This document shows, piece by piece, positions 46,001-57,659 of a stretch of 64,000 bases of DNA. Numbering within the stretch: the stretch's first letter is position 1; every line of letters starts with the position of its first letter. Position numbers and translations under genes: made by a program. The notes below the pieces were generated by a model, which worked only from the letters and a program-made list of their open reading frames with translations, did not search any database and was not told where the DNA came from. This DNA is from Brachionus manjavacas (Eukaryota > Rotifera > Eurotatoria > Ploima > Brachionidae): positions 124,001 through 188,000 of the forward strand of contig JAHQIY010000025.1 in NCBI GenBank assembly GCA_019054805.1. Reading direction: 5' to 3'.

Positions 46001-49000
46001 CTTAGTTTTTTGAGGAATTTTTTGTCCGGATTTTTTGCCTTTTTTGAGCATCCTTAATCATTTCTAAGGATTTTCTGATTCTTTTTTGAGGAATTTTATT
46101 TGAGTCATTATTTTCCCGACCCTTAGTTTTTTGAGGAATTTTTTGTCCGGATTTTTTGCCTTTTTTGAGCATCCTTAATCATTTCTAAGGATTTTCTGAT
46201 TCTTTTTTGAGGAATTTTATTCAGTCATTATTTTCCCGACCCTTAGTTTTTTGAGGAATTTTTTGTCCGGATTTTTTGCCTTTTTTGAGCATCCTTAATC
46301 ATTTCTAAGGATTTTCTGATTCTTTTTTGAGGAATTTTATTTGAGTCATTATTTTCCCGACCCTTAGTTTTTTGAGGAATTTTTTGTCCGGATTTTTTGC
46401 CTTTTTTGAGCATCCTTAATCATTTCTAAGGATTTTCTGATTCTTTTTTGAGGAATTTTATTTGAGTCATTATTTTCCCGACCCTTAGTTTTTTGAGGAA
46501 TTTTTTGTCCGGATTTTTTGCCTTTTTTGAGCATCCTTAATCATTTCTAAGGATTTTCTGATTCTTTTTTGAGGAATTTTATTTGAGTCATTATTTTCTC
46601 GACCCTTAGTTTTTTGAGGAATTTTTTGTCCGGTTACCTTGCTTTTTTTGAGCATCCTTAATTATTTCTAAGGATTTTCGGATTCTTTTTGGGGAATTTT
46701 TTGTCCGGATCCTTAGTTTTTAGAGGATTCTTAATTTCTTTTTGAAGAATTTTTAAGATCATTTGGAGAGAAAAATCAATATTTCTAATTAAAATCTTGA
46801 GATAAGTAGAATTGTCCCGGATTTTGATTATAGGTATATATCGATTTTTTCCAAAGTAAATTGTGAAAGTAAAAAAGCTAATAGTCCTTAAGAATTAGAA
46901 GGAATAAAGATTCCATTTGCATTTGCGATTCCTTTTGTTGTTTTTGAAGATGCCGTGTGAAGCAAAAATCAAATTTAATAAAAGCTTAGCAGGGTTTAAG
47001 TTATTTGAGCGTATTGTGGAGTTCGCGTGACTGGCGTGCTGATCATTCCAAAAGCGGTCTCCATGAGTGTCAATATCTAGATTGAATTTTGCTCAGAATC
47101 ATTTCCTCTTTTGGCCCAAATGAAAATTCGATTCAATCAATTTAAAGAAATTTTGTTGTTGATGCATTTAAGGACAATTTTGCTGATTGTGCTGGAATTA
47201 ATTGCAGCATTTTTTGGCCAAGATTTCAATCGGGAAAATTTCAAATCGATTACTTTACATTCATTTAGTCGATGACAAATTTAGAAAGATTTGAACAATT
47301 TATTCACAGAGTAGTTTATTGGATAGAAAAGCTTTCTTCTAAATTGATTAAATATAGGCTCACGAAAAATGTCAATTTATGAATCGAAATTAGTGTCTAA
47401 GTCCCTTGGTTTATTCCAGCCTCAGTTTTTACTTCTATCGATTTTTGTGATATATAATAATTTATGATTATTTCTGGTATTATTTTTTGCTTCTAAAATA
47501 AAAAAAAAAAAGAAAGAAAGAAAAAAAAACTAGACGAAAATTCCATTTCACAAAACAAAACAAAAATTAGCAATAACGTCAACAAAAATCTAATTTTAGT
47601 TCCAAGAATATTTTGTAGATCCTGTCGCGCTTAGGTCCAGCCAATCTACTAAAACCTACTAACCATATTTACGAGATTAGCTGATATACATGGTGTATTG
47701 TTAGTATTGAAAAGCTTGTTGCCAAAGTTGAATCTTCTTACAAGCACCAGGTAATATCAGCTGACTCTAGTAAATGCCTGCCTTCTAACAACACCCGACG
47801 CCCATTTTTAAACTATTTTAAATGCATTTATTTGAATTTTTATTTTTTTTAAATAAAATATTTTGTAAAATTTTTTCATTTTCTTTCAGGTCCAATTTAC
47901 AGCACATCCAGAAGCTGGTGCCGCTATCCATACTATTCGTACTACTATCCATACTATTACTACCCATATGCATCGGCATCGGCTGCTGCAGCTGCCGCCG
48001 CTTCGGCAGCGTTGACCACCGAATTGACTTTGAGTAAAACAATAGCCAGAAAAAATGCCGAACTGTCTGATTTGTCATACAGATACGAGAGAGAACTCGA
48101 CGGTCTTGAGACCAATTTGAATTGTGCTAATATAGATAACAGACATTTAAAATCTAAGTTAGTACTTTTTGCTTGACATTCAATTTAAACTTTAGATTGA
48201 ATTTAAAAGTTTGCTGAATTTAATTTTTTGAGTCTTTACTATTCATTGCTGTTTCTTTATTAAAAAAAATATGTGACATTTTTAGAATTAAATCAGCAGT
48301 CAATTGCTAGACTCTATTGAGAATAGAATTTTACATTTTAATTATTTAACTTTGGCCAAAAAAGCACCTTTGAATTAGCTTTTAAAAAAATAGTCGCCCT
48401 TTGAATAATTATTTTGATGATTGCCATCTGATTTTTAAAGATTAATAACCTTCTTAGCACGCTACTTTTTGAATTTACTGTTTTTTTTTCAAATCCTTTT
48501 AAGCTCATTTTCAAAGGGATTTTTTCCTATTTTAAGTTGAATTTTTTGTCAACTAAAATATTAATCCTATGCAAGCAAACTCTTAATTTCGCATTTAAAT
48601 AAAATATTTTTACATCAAAACATAGTCTTTAGATCTGATAATTTTTCTATTAACAGAAAACAAGGCGTTCAAAGCATTAATTTTTAAGTTAACAAAATAA
48701 AAATTTTAAACTATTGATAGTTTTAAATATCTTTTTTTTTTACTATTATCACTATTTATTTGTTTTCTGTTCGAGCTCCTTCTGTTAAAAAAAATAAAAT
48801 AATTAAAAAAGTTTTAAAGTAAATTTTGTTCATTTATTAATGAGAAGATGAGAGACAAAAATAGTAGTTAAAGAATTGTTTAGTTACGAAATAAAAGGAG
48901 CTGGTAAAATAAATGAATAAAGATAAAGAAAAAAAGACAAAAATTTTTTTTTAATTAATCAAAATCTATTTAAAATCAAATATATAAAAATTATTTAAAT

Positions 49001-50792
49001 TACTTATTATTTAAAATTTTAAATATTTAAGATATAATCATCAGTGTTCAAATTTTTTTCCTAACATTGATTCTTTATTATTAAAACCTTGCATAAAATT
49101 AATGTCAACTTTTGCTTGATTCATTAGTAACTTTTGGACCCTGTTGAGCGTTCAAATGTCTTTTCCAAATTCATTTGTCTTCTGGTGACTATTTCTGCTT
49201 GATTCCGTGTAGGTTTCATTTCTTTCAACTGTTCTCCTTCAATTAATCTTTGGTCCTCCTGCATAAATATTAAAGATAATAAATTAAAAGTAATTACATG
49301 ATTGGAAAAATCGTGGTCAAAAATCAGAATATTAAAATTTAAAAGATTTTAACAAAACAAAATTAAAAAAAAATTACAAATTAAAAAAAAAGCTCTATAT
49401 TTTTACTTTATTATGATTTTGTCAAAAATTAAACTTTTAAAATTTTTAAAAATCAAATTAAATTTTTTTTTGATGACTAGTCCAAACATCTAAGATTTTG
49501 TTAGCCCAAAAAAGATATTTGGTATAAAAATGTTCTTCTTCTAGGTTGAACGAGACAAAAGATGAACTAATAAATGAAAGAGCGCGATCAGCCTCGCGTA
49601 ATTTGGCATGCCAAGCTGATATAGCTGCACTAAAGGCAAAGTAATTAAAACCAAATTTAGTACTAATCGAAAAATCTATTTTTGGATAATTAGGCTGTCA
49701 AGAGCAGAGCTGAAACTGAGTACTTTGGAGCCGCGAGCCGAGTTTGCTCGACAATTGGAACGAGAAATATGTGATCTAAAGGATGAAATACGCAGAGTTA
49801 GGTGCGATAATGCCATTCTAGCTGACCATAATGAGTTTCAAGCCGAGGTAATACGCTCCCGTGCTGTCTCGCCTGTTTGCTACTGGTCGCGTCCATGCTC
49901 GCCTGTTCGTTCAAGACCAATTTCTCCATGCAGATCGAGGCCTCTCTCCAGATCATGTTCACCTTGCAGACTTCCATCCGACTCTCCATTGTCTCCAAAT
50001 AACTGCACTCAAGTAGTGCGGCAAGAGTCGCTCACTGCCAAATTTAATGATTTGTACACTTGTGAACGACTCAGTGCCATGGACACGTTGAGAAACTTTT
50101 GCGATGATTACGAAAATAACCAAAGAATAATTTTTGCTTCAGTACAAGAGGCGTTTTCTGTGGCAAAAAGAAATTTTGCTGATTGGAAAATCAGGGCCAG
50201 ATCAACAGTGGCTTTGACTCATTTGGGCCCCGAGACTCTTGAAGAAGCGGTCCAAAATTACATCAATCGCAATATGGATCTCTATGATTTGCCATGCATG
50301 ACTTCGGTAATTTTTATCTTAATTTTTAGTTTAATAAAAAAAATATATTAAATAATGAAAGATAAATTTATTTTATTTTTTTAACAGGAAGTAATTTGTG
50401 GTTTGAACAACAATCCAAAAATTTGTCTACCCACTGGAGTCAGTTATTCAATAATCAGCTCTTTTATTCGCGAAGCATGCCGTATAGCTTGGGAAATGTC
50501 CACTTTAGCTTATCCATTGGACACAGCGTTGGCTATTGATGCAGAAGTCATGGACGAAACTAAATATAGAAGGACTTATGATAGTGAATACAGCGCACCA
50601 TTGGTAAATCATCACGTTTGGCCATGTCTCATGCAAGGAACAAGAGTTATTTCAAAAGGCGAAGCGTGCACCAAACGTGGAGCTTCTTTGAACCGATCAA
50701 GGCAAAGAAATTGTTCCCCATTGAGAAGTTGCCTGAGAAATCGATCTTCTTCACCAGTGCGAAGAGCTAGATCGTGTTACTCAATGTATTAA
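43008..50792 (+). CDS. Unrecognised 525-aa coiled-coil protein with Tyr/Ala-rich and Ser/Pro/Arg segments
   Basis: Six exons join in phase: 43008-43097, 43914-44019, 47890-48157, 49545-49640, 49694-50306 and 50388-50792. The start is the first ATG (AAAGATGG) after an acceptor. Order of regions: a helical N-terminus (IPSMQRKLENLYDNYN), a Tyr-rich stretch (YPYYSYYYPYYYYPYASAS), a run of alanines, and a long coiled coil over exons 3-5 (ELSDLSYRYERELDGLETNL, LNETKDELINERARSASRN, FARQLEREICDLKDEIRRV). Next comes an SPVRSRPISPCRSRP-type basic Ser/Pro/Cys repeat, a more globular helical region (ACRIAWEMSTLAYPLDTALA) and a second RSCLRNRSSSPVRRARS tail. It is reminiscent of filament or cuticle-associated structural proteins, but I do not recognise the family. 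Intron 2 (3.9 kb) carries a satellite. AATAAA follows near 50982. Confidence 0.8.
45890..46740. repeat. 121-bp tandem satellite, about seven units
   Basis: The word TTTTTTGTCCGGA recurs near 45903, 46024, 46145, 46265, 46386, 46507 and 46628, i.e. a 121-bp period with one 120-bp unit. A shortened unit follows at 46703. Middle units are almost identical; edge units diverge (GGATCC against GGATTT). Located in intron 2 of the coiled-coil gene. Confidence 0.95.
48765..48800 (-). repeat. LINE 3' tail scrap
   Basis: TTGTTTTCTGTTCGAGCTCC on the + strand is the reverse complement of the LINE 3' word, followed by an A-rich tail. In intron 3 of the coiled-coil gene. Confidence 0.5.
49129..49266 (-). 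other. Antisense exon-like ORF in intron 3
   Basis: A 45-codon minus-strand frame (QEDQRLIEGEQLKEMKPTRN, then AEIVTRRQMNLEKTFERSTG) is preceded by an acceptor-like TTTATGCAG and also has an ATG. Its GC content is clearly above the AT-rich intron and its amino-acid mix is normal. It could be the last exon of a gene nested on the opposite strand, or a retrocopied scrap. No partner exon found. Confidence 0.35.
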
Positions 50793-51705
50793 ACTAATTG
50801 ATTATCTGATACTAGAAGATGTCTTTTATTTTCAAGAGATCTTCATTCTTTTTTCTCCATTTTCTCTAGCAATTTTTGATTAAAATTGAATATTTTTCTG
50901 CGATAGCTTAATTTCGTTAAAGAAATAATATTTTTTAAACGAAGATAAATTTAAAGCTTTTAAAATAAATGTTTATATGAAAATAAAGCGCATAAAATAA
51001 TATCAGAATAGATAAATATAATATTAATGCTTTCTTCTTTTTTTTAATTGATGTTTTTTATGCTTAAAATAAATAAAAATTACAAAATTATTTTTTTCTG
51101 TCTTTAATTTTGGCGACATATTGGTCCACATCACTGAATTAATTAAATTAACTTACCATGTCTAATTTAGCTAATAAAAAGCTGCCACATAATTTCGGTC
51201 AAAGGGATCAGATAGATGAGCCCAAAGGCACTTTTCTAAACATAAGACTACTAAAAGGGTAGTTGGTTTTATTGTACGTGCAAAGGCTATATTACTAGTG
51301 TCACTAAGTACCAGGAAATAACTATAGTCTTTAAGTCGTTTCGGTTATCGGTGGCTCGGCATTGATCACAAAAATCAGAAATGCATATTTTTGAACAAAA
51401 TAAAAAACAGAACAAAAATATATTAATAACTTTTTTAACAAAAGTAAAAAATTAGCTCTACAAATTGTATCAGCTGATCCATTCAATGCATCCCTCAAAT
51501 CAAGGCTCTGAAAAAACCAAAAACCATAAAGACTCATTGGTGTCGGCAAGATTAAGCAAAAGACCCTAAAAATAAAGATGTCATGTCACATTTTGATATC
51601 ATAAAATAAATTTTAATTAATCTTTTTATATTACTTAAGTACTTTTTTAAAACTTAGAAAAAATAGAAATATATTGTCGCAAAAAATTAATTTTTAATAT
51701 CAAAT
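50793..51705. other. Intergenic, no gene supported
   Basis: 3' UTR and AT-rich spacer. Around 51170-51550 the base composition rises (for example TCGGTTATCGGTGGCTCGGC) but no consistent reading frame is found. Confidence 0.4.
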
Positions 51706-51711
51706 TTTATA

Positions 51712-52195
51712 CAGCACTGATTTACTACGAGGATCTGACGGTAATCAACGTAAATTAACGCTATTTTTCATTAAAAAATATAATTTTATGATAAATTTCG
51801 TAAATGACGTGTAATCACTTTTGCAAAATTAAGATAATTAACGATAAATAACGTTAATTTACGTAAAATTAGCGATTATCAAAAAATGCCAAAAAGTCAC
51901 TAGATTTTGGCTCTTTTTCGAAGTTTTCCGTTTAAAAATTTTACTTTTCAATTTTTTTTGATTAATTTTTCAACAAAAGATAAATTTTGTAAAAATTACG
52001 TAAAGAATTATATTTTTGAGGTAAAAAATCGTAAAAAGATTTTGAATTTCGTATAAGTCTAACTATTTAATTTATTGTTAATTATAATTATAATAATTTT
52101 AAAAATTTATTAAAAATTTTTTTAAAATCATAAAAAATTATCAAATATCAAAAAAATTACCGAAGCATTAATTTGCCTAATAATCTAATTTTAGG
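51712..52195. repeat. TTACG-rich MITE-like repeat, copy D
   Basis: Starts near CAGCACTGATTTACTACG. The interior is dense in ACGTAAATTAACG, TTAACGATAAATAACG and TTACGTAAAATTAGCG. It ends around TTTCCCAGATTTAGCTG. No coding capacity. Confidence 0.6.
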
Positions 52196-52419
52196 AGGTT
52201 TCCCAGATTTAGCTGTGGTATATTCACTACTGTTATATTTTATATTTACCGAATCTTGAAGTTCATTATCATGATCACATAATAAAAATTAATTGATTAA
52301 ATCTTAATAAAAATGATGAAATATTTTTTTTAATCAAACATACAGTCAATCCTCCGTACAACGAAACCCCTTAGAACGAATTCGATTATCAGAACCGATT
52401 TCGATCAATTTATTTTATT

Positions 52420-55195
52420 TTTTTGTTTTCTGTACCGAGCTAGAGCTCCTTCAGAATAAGTTAAAAATTAAAAAAATAAAATAAAAATGAAATAAAATAA
52501 AATAAAAATAAAATTAAAGTTAATAAAATAAGATAAAAAAAAAAAAAAAAAAAAGAATTAAAAAAAAGTAAATAAGCTAAATAAATGAAAATTAAGAATA
52601 TATAAAATTGGAAAAGATTGTTACATGTGGCTCATGTTTAAATAGTTCAAGTTTCAGGAAAAAAAGAAGAAATAGTAAGGTAGCAATTACACAATGGAGT
52701 TGGGTAGTCAATATATCTTGATTCGAAACCTTCTTTGTATTCCTTCACCAGTCTTACAACCAATGGAATAGAATGACTCAGTCCTGTCCCAACATATTTC
52801 TCGCTCAACTCAAAAAGACGATTCGAGACTGTTAGTAATTTAAGTTTATTAAAAGCTTCATGATGCTGGATGTTGGAGGGAGTATCATCTATCCTTATTT
52901 TAACTTAAGGATAGATCTTACTGATGTATTCTGAATTGCTTGTAGTTTTTTGATATTATTTTCTGAAAATGAATTCAAGCAAGGAAAAGAATAGTCTAAA
53001 ATTGATCCGACTAAAGATTTATATAGATTTCCTAGTGTGTTCTGATTAAGACCCCATTTTTTGTTTGACAATATCTTAATAATATTTAGCCTTTTATTGC
53101 AGCGCTCTTTAATTTCATCTACCAGTATATTAAAGTTTAATTTAGAATCAAATTTAATACCAAGAAACTTGATTTCTTTTTGTCTCTCTATTCTGTTTCC
53201 ATAAATTTTTAAGTTAAGATTATCACTCTCTTTTTTGTACCTAGAAAAGACTAATGAACACGACTTTTCAACCGATATCTTCATTTTCCACTTAATAAGC
53301 CATTGTTCTGATTCGTTGAGGTATTTATTGATCTTATTTTCTAGGTTCCCTTTTTTGTTATAAATGAAGAATGTAACTAGATCATCTGCAAAAATTAGAG
53401 AGTATTCATTATTTGTTTTGTTTCTTTTAGGGATGTCATTAATGTATATACTAAATAAAAGAGGACTAATTACTGAGCCTTGAGGAACACCTGCAGTTAT
53501 TTGATATTCGTCGCTCAATTGGTCATTCACATTTACCTTAAATGTCCTAGAGTCTAAAAAGGATCTAATCCAGATAGTCAAGTAATGAGGTGGATTTATT
53601 TTAATCAATTTAAAAAGTAAACCTTCATGCCAAACCCTATCAAAGGCTTTAGAAATATCAAAAAAAAGGCCGCAGACTCTTTTTTTTCTATTAAATGATT
53701 CCACAATTTTTTGAATTAAGAAGAAAAGATTATCTGATGTTCGCCGGTGTTTCCTAAATCCAGATTGCTCCTGGATAAGGAGTGAATTTTGCTCTAAAAA
53801 ATTGTATAATCTTGAATATACTATGCGTTCCAGTAGCTTTCCTAAACAACTCGTTATACTAATTGGTCTATAATTTAAAGGATCGTGTAAACTAGAGGCC
53901 TTTTTTTGAATCATAGTAATGTAAGATGTTTTCCACGCTTTCGGGACTCTACCTTCTCGAAGAGTTAAATTAAAAAGTTCTATGATTTCTATTAATGAAT
54001 TTCTAGGTAAGTTTTTTAACATTAAATTATGAATTTGGTCAGGTCCTGATGCCGCTTCATTTTTTAATCTCTTTAAAGCCATAATTAATTCATTTAAGCA
54101 TATTGGATCATTAAAATTAGACTGGTTATAATTCCTAAAGAAAACAGAGTTAGAATTTAGAATTTCGATATCTTTCTCAGTATCAATTAAATCAGAATTA
54201 GGACTAAATATTGACGATAAGAGTTCTCCAAAGCATTTTCCCTTTTCTTCATTAGTTTTGAATTCCCTTTCATTTAAAATCAATTTAGGAATTAAATTTG
54301 ATCCTTTTTTTGTTCTAAATTTATTTATTTTTTTCCAAAAAGGTCTACTTGTCAGTGGGTTTTTTCCCATCTTCTCAATAAAATCAAACCAATTTTGATT
54401 CCAGAATTTTTTTAAAGAGGCGTTTAACTCAGATGTAATTTGATTAAATTTTTGCTTGAGCTTTTGACAGCGAGTTTTCTGGTAATTTCTTCTTACTTTC
54501 CTACGTTCTTTTATCAAATTAACAATGTTTGGCGGAAGACTCGTTTTGTAGATTTTCTGAGAAAGATATGGAATGCTTTTATGTGAAGCAGAAATAATTT
54601 TTTCTGTTATTTTATCATTTAGTTGATCTATTGTGAGGGAACTTTCAGTGACATTCACTATTTGAGAATTTAAAATCTCGCTGAATAATTGCCAGTTTGC
54701 TTTCTTATAGTTAAGCCTTTTAGCTGCTGATTTATTTTCTAATTGATAGCCCATAGAAATCGATGCTTCGATTGGGAAATGGTCACTAGTCATGTCTTGA
54801 CTATTTAAGACACTAAAGTCGGTAATTTTGTCAATCAATGAAGATGAAACTAAAAAAGGTCAAGAATTTCAAAGTAATTCTTATTAAAAATATTGAAAGT
54901 AGGATGCTTATCATTGATTACTGAAAAGTCTAGCTCGTTGATTATTCTTTCTAATATTATCCCGTTTTCATTTTCCCCTACGCAGCCTATTTGCTTTGTT
55001 CTAGCGTTTAGATCACCACCTAAAATGTAGTTTCTACATGTTTTATTTACTGTTTTAAAAAACTCAAAGTTCAGAAGCACATTAGGTGGATTATAAAGAC
55101 TAAATACAAACAGTTCATTATTCTTTCCTAAGTTCATTTTTATACAAAGGAGTTCGGAATTGAATTCCTCGTCAATGGAAAATGAATACTTTTTA
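52420..55195 (-). pseudogene. Longest LINE copy: endonuclease C-terminus plus full RT
   Basis: Jockey-like non-LTR retrotransposon, 5' truncated. On the minus strand, 55195-54850 encodes the C-terminal part of an APE-type endonuclease (YNPPNVLLNFEFFK, GGDLNARTKQIGC). A one-base shortfall in a T run near 54845 breaks the frame. From 54838 the text continues with SDHFPIEASI (endonuclease end), the RT fingers (ASGPDQIHN, NYRPISITSCLGKLLERIV), [45 protein letters not shown], the catalytic FADD ([11 protein letters not shown]) and KFLGIKFDSKLNF, to the stop at 52895. A 3' UTR of about 450 bp ends in the family 3' word at 52435. One frameshift and the missing 5' end make it inactive, but it is the best reference copy here. 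It is inserted in the Tigger element. Confidence 0.92.
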
Positions 55196-55394
55196 TCTTC
55201 TATAGAACGAATTTCGATGTAACGAAAACCCGAGACAACAAGGTTCTTCTAACGAACCAATTAATCTTTTTCTTAAGAAATAAAACTTCATACAACGAAA
55301 AATCAAAAAAAAATTCGCACCTTTATATTATAAAAAAAATCTTGACATTTAATTAACTAATTGGAAATAAAGCAAAAATTTAATTTTTTGAATA

Positions 55395-55655
55395 CCCAAC
55401 TCCATTGTGTAATTTCTACCTTACTATTTCTTCTTTTTTTCCTGAAACTTGAACTATTTAAACATGTGCCACATGAAACAATCTTTTCCAATTTATGTCT
55501 TTTCAACTTTAATTTTTTTTAGCTTATTTACTCTATTTTGATTCTTTTTTTTTTATCTAATTTTATTAACTTTAATTTTATTTTTATTTTATTTTTTTAT
55601 TTTATTTTTAATTTATTCTGAAGGAGCTTTAGCTCGGTACAGAAAACAAATAAAA
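55395..55655 (+). repeat. LINE 3' UTR copy in the Tigger element
   Basis: 5'-truncated copy of the same LINE 3' UTR (AATACCCAACTCCATTGTGT to CTGAAGGAGCTTTAGCTCGG plus tail), in opposite orientation to the long copy beside it. It is almost identical to 61465-61675. Confidence 0.85.
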
Positions 55656-56599
55656 TAATTCTTTATTTGACTTTATCTTTATTCTTTCAATAAAAAATAT
55701 ATATTTTTACAGGTAAAAATTTTATCTGTTAATCTTTTTATTAAAATGAGTGAAAATTTATCTAATCCTGTCCCAAAAAAACGAATTTAAAGAATTATCT
55801 ACATTCGAAAAAAAAATAGATTTCGAAAAATATGCTTATGTTTCAGTCGACTCAAATTTAGCAGCACGTGGTTCGCTTTCTGATTTATGATTCAAATGAT
55901 TTATGAAGAATATGATTCATCAAATATCGTTAACTTTTTGTTTAATATTGAAAATTTGGTAATTGAAAAAAGTTGTAATAAACAAACAACTATTACTTAG
56001 TATGTTAAAAAGGATTAATTTTTCTTTTCATTTTATTTTTTTATAAAATTTTTCACCTTTTTCATTTATTTTAATAAAAATTCAAAATAATAAATCTTAA
56101 AATTTATTCAATGCTTTTGTATGGGATTTTCGATAGAACGAATTTCGATACAACGAATATAAAAATTTCCGCCCAACTTTGTCGTTATATCGAGGATTGA
56201 CTGTATAATGTTTATTATTTTATTATAAAAAAAAACTTCAGATAAAAATTCATATGATTTTCTTCTTAACTAAAGTATGAACATAAAATGTTTGAAGTTT
56301 AGTCATTGAAAAAATGACAACAATCTAATCCAGTAGCAAAAATAATTAAACTAGTAGCAAATTTAATGAAAAATCGTAGAAAATATTAAATTAAATAAAA
56401 AAGTAGTAAAAAAAAGGTTGTAAATAGTAAAATAAACTTATTAGTAGCAAAAGTAAATTTTCAGTAGTAAATATAATTTAATTTAATTTTTGATTGATAA
56501 ATATCACTTATTAATGTATAAAATGTACAAAAATTTAAAAAATTTAATTTAAATTTACAAATCTGAAAATTTGATTTTTTTCTTATTTAGTTTATTTTT

Positions 56600-56670
56600 A
56601 ATTCTATTTATTTTTGAAGGAGCATTAGCTCGGTACAGATTCACAAATAGATGAACAAATAAATAAAATA
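56600..56670 (+). repeat. LINE 3' tail scrap
   Basis: TTTTTGAAGGAGCATTAGCT then CGGTACAG and an AAATAAATAAAA tail: the LINE 3' terminus with little else. Confidence 0.7.
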
Positions 56671-56756
56671 TTTAAAATATACAAATCTTAAAATTTAAAA
56701 ACTAAAAACGAGCTATACCGAATCTTTATCTAAATCATTTCTCGTAGCAAAAAGAA

Positions 56757-57170
56757 ATGAAGAGCACACCGAAAATGATACCGAAAAAGATGAAATTCCC
56801 GTTAAATAAGCAAAAAAAGCAAGAAAAGCAAAAATCGTCAATAGCAGACTATGAATTTTTCAAATGTTCAAGTTTTGATAAAAGACTTTTTATATTCAAG
56901 CCGAATACAAATTCAAGTGCATCTATTTTTGTTGAAGAAGAACACGTTCACATATCAAAAACAAGAGGTGTTCCTAAATAAACCAAGCGAATCATAATTC
57001 AAAAATACTTCGAAGAAAACAAAAGCCAAAAGAAACTATGAGATGGTTGAGATCAAATACAGAAAATGGATTCGTGGAAGTTGACTCAGTTCAGTTAAAC
57101 AATGTAATTCAAATAAACAAAAAAAAACAACAACTCAAAAAATATCGGAAAACTGAAAAATTTGGTTGAG
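56757..57170 (+). pseudogene. Lys-rich ORF and degenerate extension, unknown
   Basis: 56757-56981 encodes 74 aa: a Lys-rich start (MIPKKMKFPLNKQKKQEKQK) followed by FFKCSSFDKRLFIFKPNTN and VEEEHVHISKTRGVPK. After the stop, exon-like text continues in other frames (RWLRSNTENGFVEVDSVQ at about 57040-57100). It looks like the remains of an element-encoded protein, possibly a zinc-finger transposase leader, but I cannot name a family. Confidence 0.35.
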
Positions 57171-57659
57171 CCATGAATTGTTATTCCAGATGGAGTAACA
57201 CTAAAAAACATCTCTAAGTAATGTGTAAATTTTTTTATTAACAAATATATGATAAAATAATTTACTATTTTATTAATTTTTTTTTACCACTGATAAATTT
57301 ATTTTGCTACTTTTACTAATAAATTTTTGCTGTTATTTTTAAATTTTTGGCTACGAAAATAATTTTTAGTCTTAAAAAAATACCATTATTTTTAAATCAA
57401 AAACTAAAAATTTTGGTTTGAAATTTTCTTTTTATCATAAACTTCAATTTGCCAAATAAAAAAATTCAATAAAAATAGTCTTTTTTTTCTTCAAATCCTT
57501 TTCAGCCAGAATATTATCGGCAAAAAATTATAATCTTATCTCGTTCTCAAAAGAATTCAAGATATTTCAAAATAAATGAAAGAGATTTTTAAAAAAAATT
57601 TATTAACAAGGCTGAATTATGTAACAAACATGAATTTACATCTTTAATTTTGATTATAA

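Larger units (their letters stand above)
52343..56203. mobile_element. Tigger/pogo-like DNA transposon with nested LINEs
   Basis: The left end CAGTCAATCCTCCGTACAAC (52343) and right end ...TCGAGGATTGACTG (56203) are inverted and flanked by TA on both sides (52341-52342, 56204-56205). Subterminal ACGAATTTCGAT-type words are typical of Tigger ends. Near the right end, 55745-56000 (+) keeps scraps of a CENP-B-like transposase: an N-terminal start (MSENLSNPVP, then KELSTFEKKI in another frame) followed directly by a C-terminal YEEYDSSNIVNFLFNIENLV and NKQTTIT-stop. The middle was deleted. Two LINE copies are inserted inside (52420-55195 and 55395-55655). Confidence 0.87.
56330..57360. mobile_element. 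Possible unclassified DNA element with GTAGCAAA inverted ends
   Basis: CAGTAGCAAAAATAATTAAA and repeated TAGTAGCAAA words at 56332-56470 face inverted counterparts (TTTTGCTACTTTTACTAATA, TTTTTGCTG, TTTTGGCTAC) at 57300-57355. Between them lie an ORF (56757-56981) and a LINE tail scrap (about 56600-56670). Ends are imperfect and no target duplication is defined. Confidence 0.45.

Noticed and set aside
45890-46740. CRISPR-like array
   Set aside because: The unit is a contiguous 121-bp tandem satellite without unique spacers, in a eukaryotic intron.
47822-48078. ORFs on both strands and in another frame over exon 3 of the 525-aa gene
   Set aside because: The phase-consistent exon (47890-48157) explains the GC-rich text; the others are shadows.
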